From the NCBI RefSeq assembly GCF_011602485.2, contig NZ_CP050022.2:1632001-1696000 (forward strand): a stretch of DNA of 64,000 bases, in the 5' to 3' direction. How positions within the stretch are numbered: position 1 is the stretch's first letter; the number at the start of each line of letters is the position of its first letter. The stretch comes from Bradyrhizobium sp. 1(2017). Lineage in GTDB: Bacteria; Pseudomonadota; Alphaproteobacteria; Rhizobiales; Xanthobacteraceae. Under the pieces are notes generated by a model. It was not told where the DNA came from. It did no database searches and worked only from the letters and a program-made list of their open reading frames with translations. This document shows positions 62,560 through 64,000 of the stretch, piece after piece. Made by a program: the position numbers and the translations under genes.

Positions 62560-62818
62560 CGGACGCGAATAATGCGGGCGGAGCCAGCGCCGCCCACTTT
62601 CGCAATGACGGCGTTGCAAGCAGCGAGGTCCGGAGCGCAATGCGCCCCAATGCCGCTCCCGCTGACAATTTGTTGCGCGCCGCCCCGCCGGTTCCATTTT
62701 CTCGGCCAAATTCGGCCTCGGACGAGTTCCTAAAATTTCGGTAAGCGGGTTCCGAGGTAAGGAATTCGCAAGCAATGAAAGTTACCAAAAGGTCAACCTA
62801 GACTGGAGTATTTGAGCC

Positions 62819-63847
62819 GTGAGCGAACCAATGCCCGAGCAGGCCACCTTGGATAACGGCGCCGTCGAAGCCGCAGCGACCGCGCCGCAGGCCGTCGAGG
62901 CTGCCGCCGGGATCGAGGCCCCCTCGATCGCCCCCGATCATGAGGCGCCGCCCAAGCCTGATCCGGTCAAGATCGAGCCGCCAAAGATCGAGGCAGCAAG
63001 GAACGAGGTGCCGAAGTTCGAGCTCAAGGCTGATTCCAAGGCTGATTCCAGGACTGAACCCAAAGCCGAGCTCAAACCCGGCAAGCTGATCGTGATGGCG
63101 CCCTCGGAGCGCTCGTGGGACGGCTCCTGGGACCGCGAGGACTTCGCCCCCCATGTGAAGGCCGAGGAGCCGCGCGAGACCGGCGGCAAGCGCCGCCTGT
63201 CGGCGATGGCCGCGGTGGTGGCGATTGCCGCCTGCGTCGGCGCGATCAGCGGCGCGCTCGCGACTGCCGGCATGATGCGCTTCGCCGCCCCGGCCCAGGC
63301 GCCGGTGCAGGTCGCCGACACCAGCGCGCTGGATGGTTCGGTCGCGCGGATCGATGCCGATCTCGTCGCATTGAAGGCCAATGTCGAGCACAGCTCGAAG
63401 ACCGGTGTCAGCCAGATCAACCGGACCAACGACCGCCTCGACAAGCTCGAGAAGGCGCAGGCTGAGCCGCTGGCCAAGATCGCCAAGCTGTCGGAGACCG
63501 TCGACAAGCTCCGCGCCACGCCGCCTGCCGCGCCCGCCCAGGCCGCCGCTGTCACGCCGGCGAAGGAGACCACCGGCTCGATCGCGCCGGCCCAGGTCGC
63601 GACCGCCGCAGCTGCGCCGGCCCCTGTGCCGGCCGCGCCCAAGACCGAAATCGGCCGGCTGCCGACGGTCGACGGCTGGAGGCTGCGCAACGCGTCCAAC
63701 GGCGCTGCGCTGATCGAGGGCCGCGACGGCCTTTACGAGGTCTATCCAGGCGATCCCATCCCCGGCGTCGGCCGCGTCGATGCGATCCGCCGCCAGGATG
63801 GCCGCTGGGTGGTCGTCACCAGCAAGGGCCTCATCGTCGGGCGCTGA
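62819..63847 (+). CDS. Membrane-anchored coiled-coil protein with conserved C-terminal domain
   Basis: A 342-residue protein: an acidic, Pro/Ala/Lys-rich N-terminal half, a helix at about 123-146 (LSAMAAVVAIAACVGAISGALA), a coiled-coil (about 160-240; DADLVALKANVEHS, DRLDKLEKAQ) and a Pro/Ala linker leading to a compact C-terminal domain of about 60 residues (DGWRLRNASNGAALIEGRDGLYEVYPGDPIPGVGRVDAI). Such C-terminal domains occur in rhizobial envelope proteins of unknown role. The GTG at 62819 is used because GGAG lies upstream; an ATG at 62831 is possible. Confidence 0.7.
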   Translation: MSEPMPEQATLDNGAVEAAATAPQAVEAAAGIEAPSIAPDHEAPPKPDPVKIEPPKIEAARNEVPKFELKADSKADSRTEPKAELKPGKLIVMAPSERSWDGSWDREDFAPHVKAEEPRETGGKRRLSAMAAVVAIAACVGAISGALATAGMMRFAAPAQAPVQVADTSALDGSVARIDADLVALKANVEHSSKTGVSQINRTNDRLDKLEKAQAEPLAKIAKLSETVDKLRATPPAAPAQAAAVTPAKETTGSIAPAQVATAAAAPAPVPAAPKTEIGRLPTVDGWRLRNASNGAALIEGRDGLYEVYPGDPIPGVGRVDAIRRQDGRWVVVTSKGLIVGR

Positions 63848-63868
63848 GCAGCGCAATCCGACTTCGAA

Positions 63869-63902
63869 AAGGCGCTCACCACCGCGTGAAGCGCCTTTTT
63901 GC
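63869..63902 (+). terminator. Intrinsic terminator
   Basis: AAGGCGCT with CAC pairs with GTG and AGCGCCTT with one bulged base, followed by a run of T. It lies about 20 bases after the stop of the preceding gene. Confidence 0.75.
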
Positions 63903-63937
63903 TTGAATAGGCGTCCCATCGCGGTGTTACCTCAGGC

Positions 63938-64000
63938 ATGAGCCGCGCGTTGCGAATTCTCATTGCTGCGGCCGCATTGCTGGGCGGTGTCGCCTCGCTT
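63938..64000 (+). CDS. Start of an exported protein, cut by the window edge
   Basis: ATG at 63938 opens a hydrophobic signal-like stretch (MSRALRILIAAAALLGGVASL) that runs off the right edge. The product cannot be named. Confidence 0.5.
   Translation, partial: MSRALRILIAAAALLGGVASL

Overview
The window looks like chromosomal DNA of a Bradyrhizobium-type alphaproteobacterium (Nitrobacteraceae). This rests on the high GC content, many family-typical genes (short RpoH sigma factor, LemA-TPM-TPM cluster, Gly-rich secreted proteins, fused acyl-CoA carboxylase), and a dense scatter of short palindromic repeats of the kind I remember from Bradyrhizobium and Rhodopseudomonas. Genus-level placement is inference; no 16S rRNA gene is present.

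Layout. 0-9 kb: housekeeping and envelope genes: a lytic transglycosylase, an SDR oxidoreductase, a stand-alone receiver protein, a LysE exporter, a 23-residue Lys/Ala-only peptide gene, a membrane diguanylate cyclase with an intact I-site, an N-acetylmuramoyl-alanine amidase, RpoH, and an RluD-type pseudouridine synthase whose start codon overlaps that of a divergent membrane-protein gene. 9.1-13.2 kb: a tRNA-Glu(CTC) gene followed by a NERD-nuclease/helicase protein and a class III cyclase with TPRs; this block looks accessory. 13.2-19.3 kb: a DUF900-type hydrolase, a TonB receptor/PepSY membrane-protein pair read from a leader with a clear cobalamin riboswitch on the minus strand, and a long gene-free stretch ending in a stem-closed, T-tailed element. 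19.3-24 kb: D-aminoacylase-like hydrolase coupled to a CobW/G3E GTPase, a tautomerase divergent from a TetR regulator with a paired operator, and two unknown Cys-containing proteins.

24-44.7 kb is catabolic and regulatory: a chemoreceptor, a single-chain biotin-dependent acyl-CoA carboxylase with an adjacent AcoR-type sigma-54 activator, a LysR regulator next to a cytokinin-dehydrogenase-like flavoprotein, an LLM monooxygenase/flavin reductase pair, galactonate-pathway dgoK-dgoA behind a two-fold hairpin leader, a PoxB-type pyruvate dehydrogenase, a tandem hotdog thioesterase, an amidase and a cyanuric-acid-hydrolase family enzyme.

44.9-64 kb: Tex, a Gly-rich secreted protein, an OmpR/EnvZ-type two-component pair, an HtrA-like protein that has lost its catalytic His and Ser and overlaps a LuxR-type HTH gene, a Tat-exported VOC protein, a DapA-family lyase/aldolase, an intact HtrA protease, a stand-alone CoxL form II-type molybdenum hydroxylase subunit, an enoyl-CoA hydratase plus two acyl-CoA dehydrogenases, the LemA-TPM-TPM cluster (one start codon lies inside a repeat arm), and a TM/coiled-coil protein. 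A new gene begins at the right edge. No phage, transposase, integrase or CRISPR array was seen.
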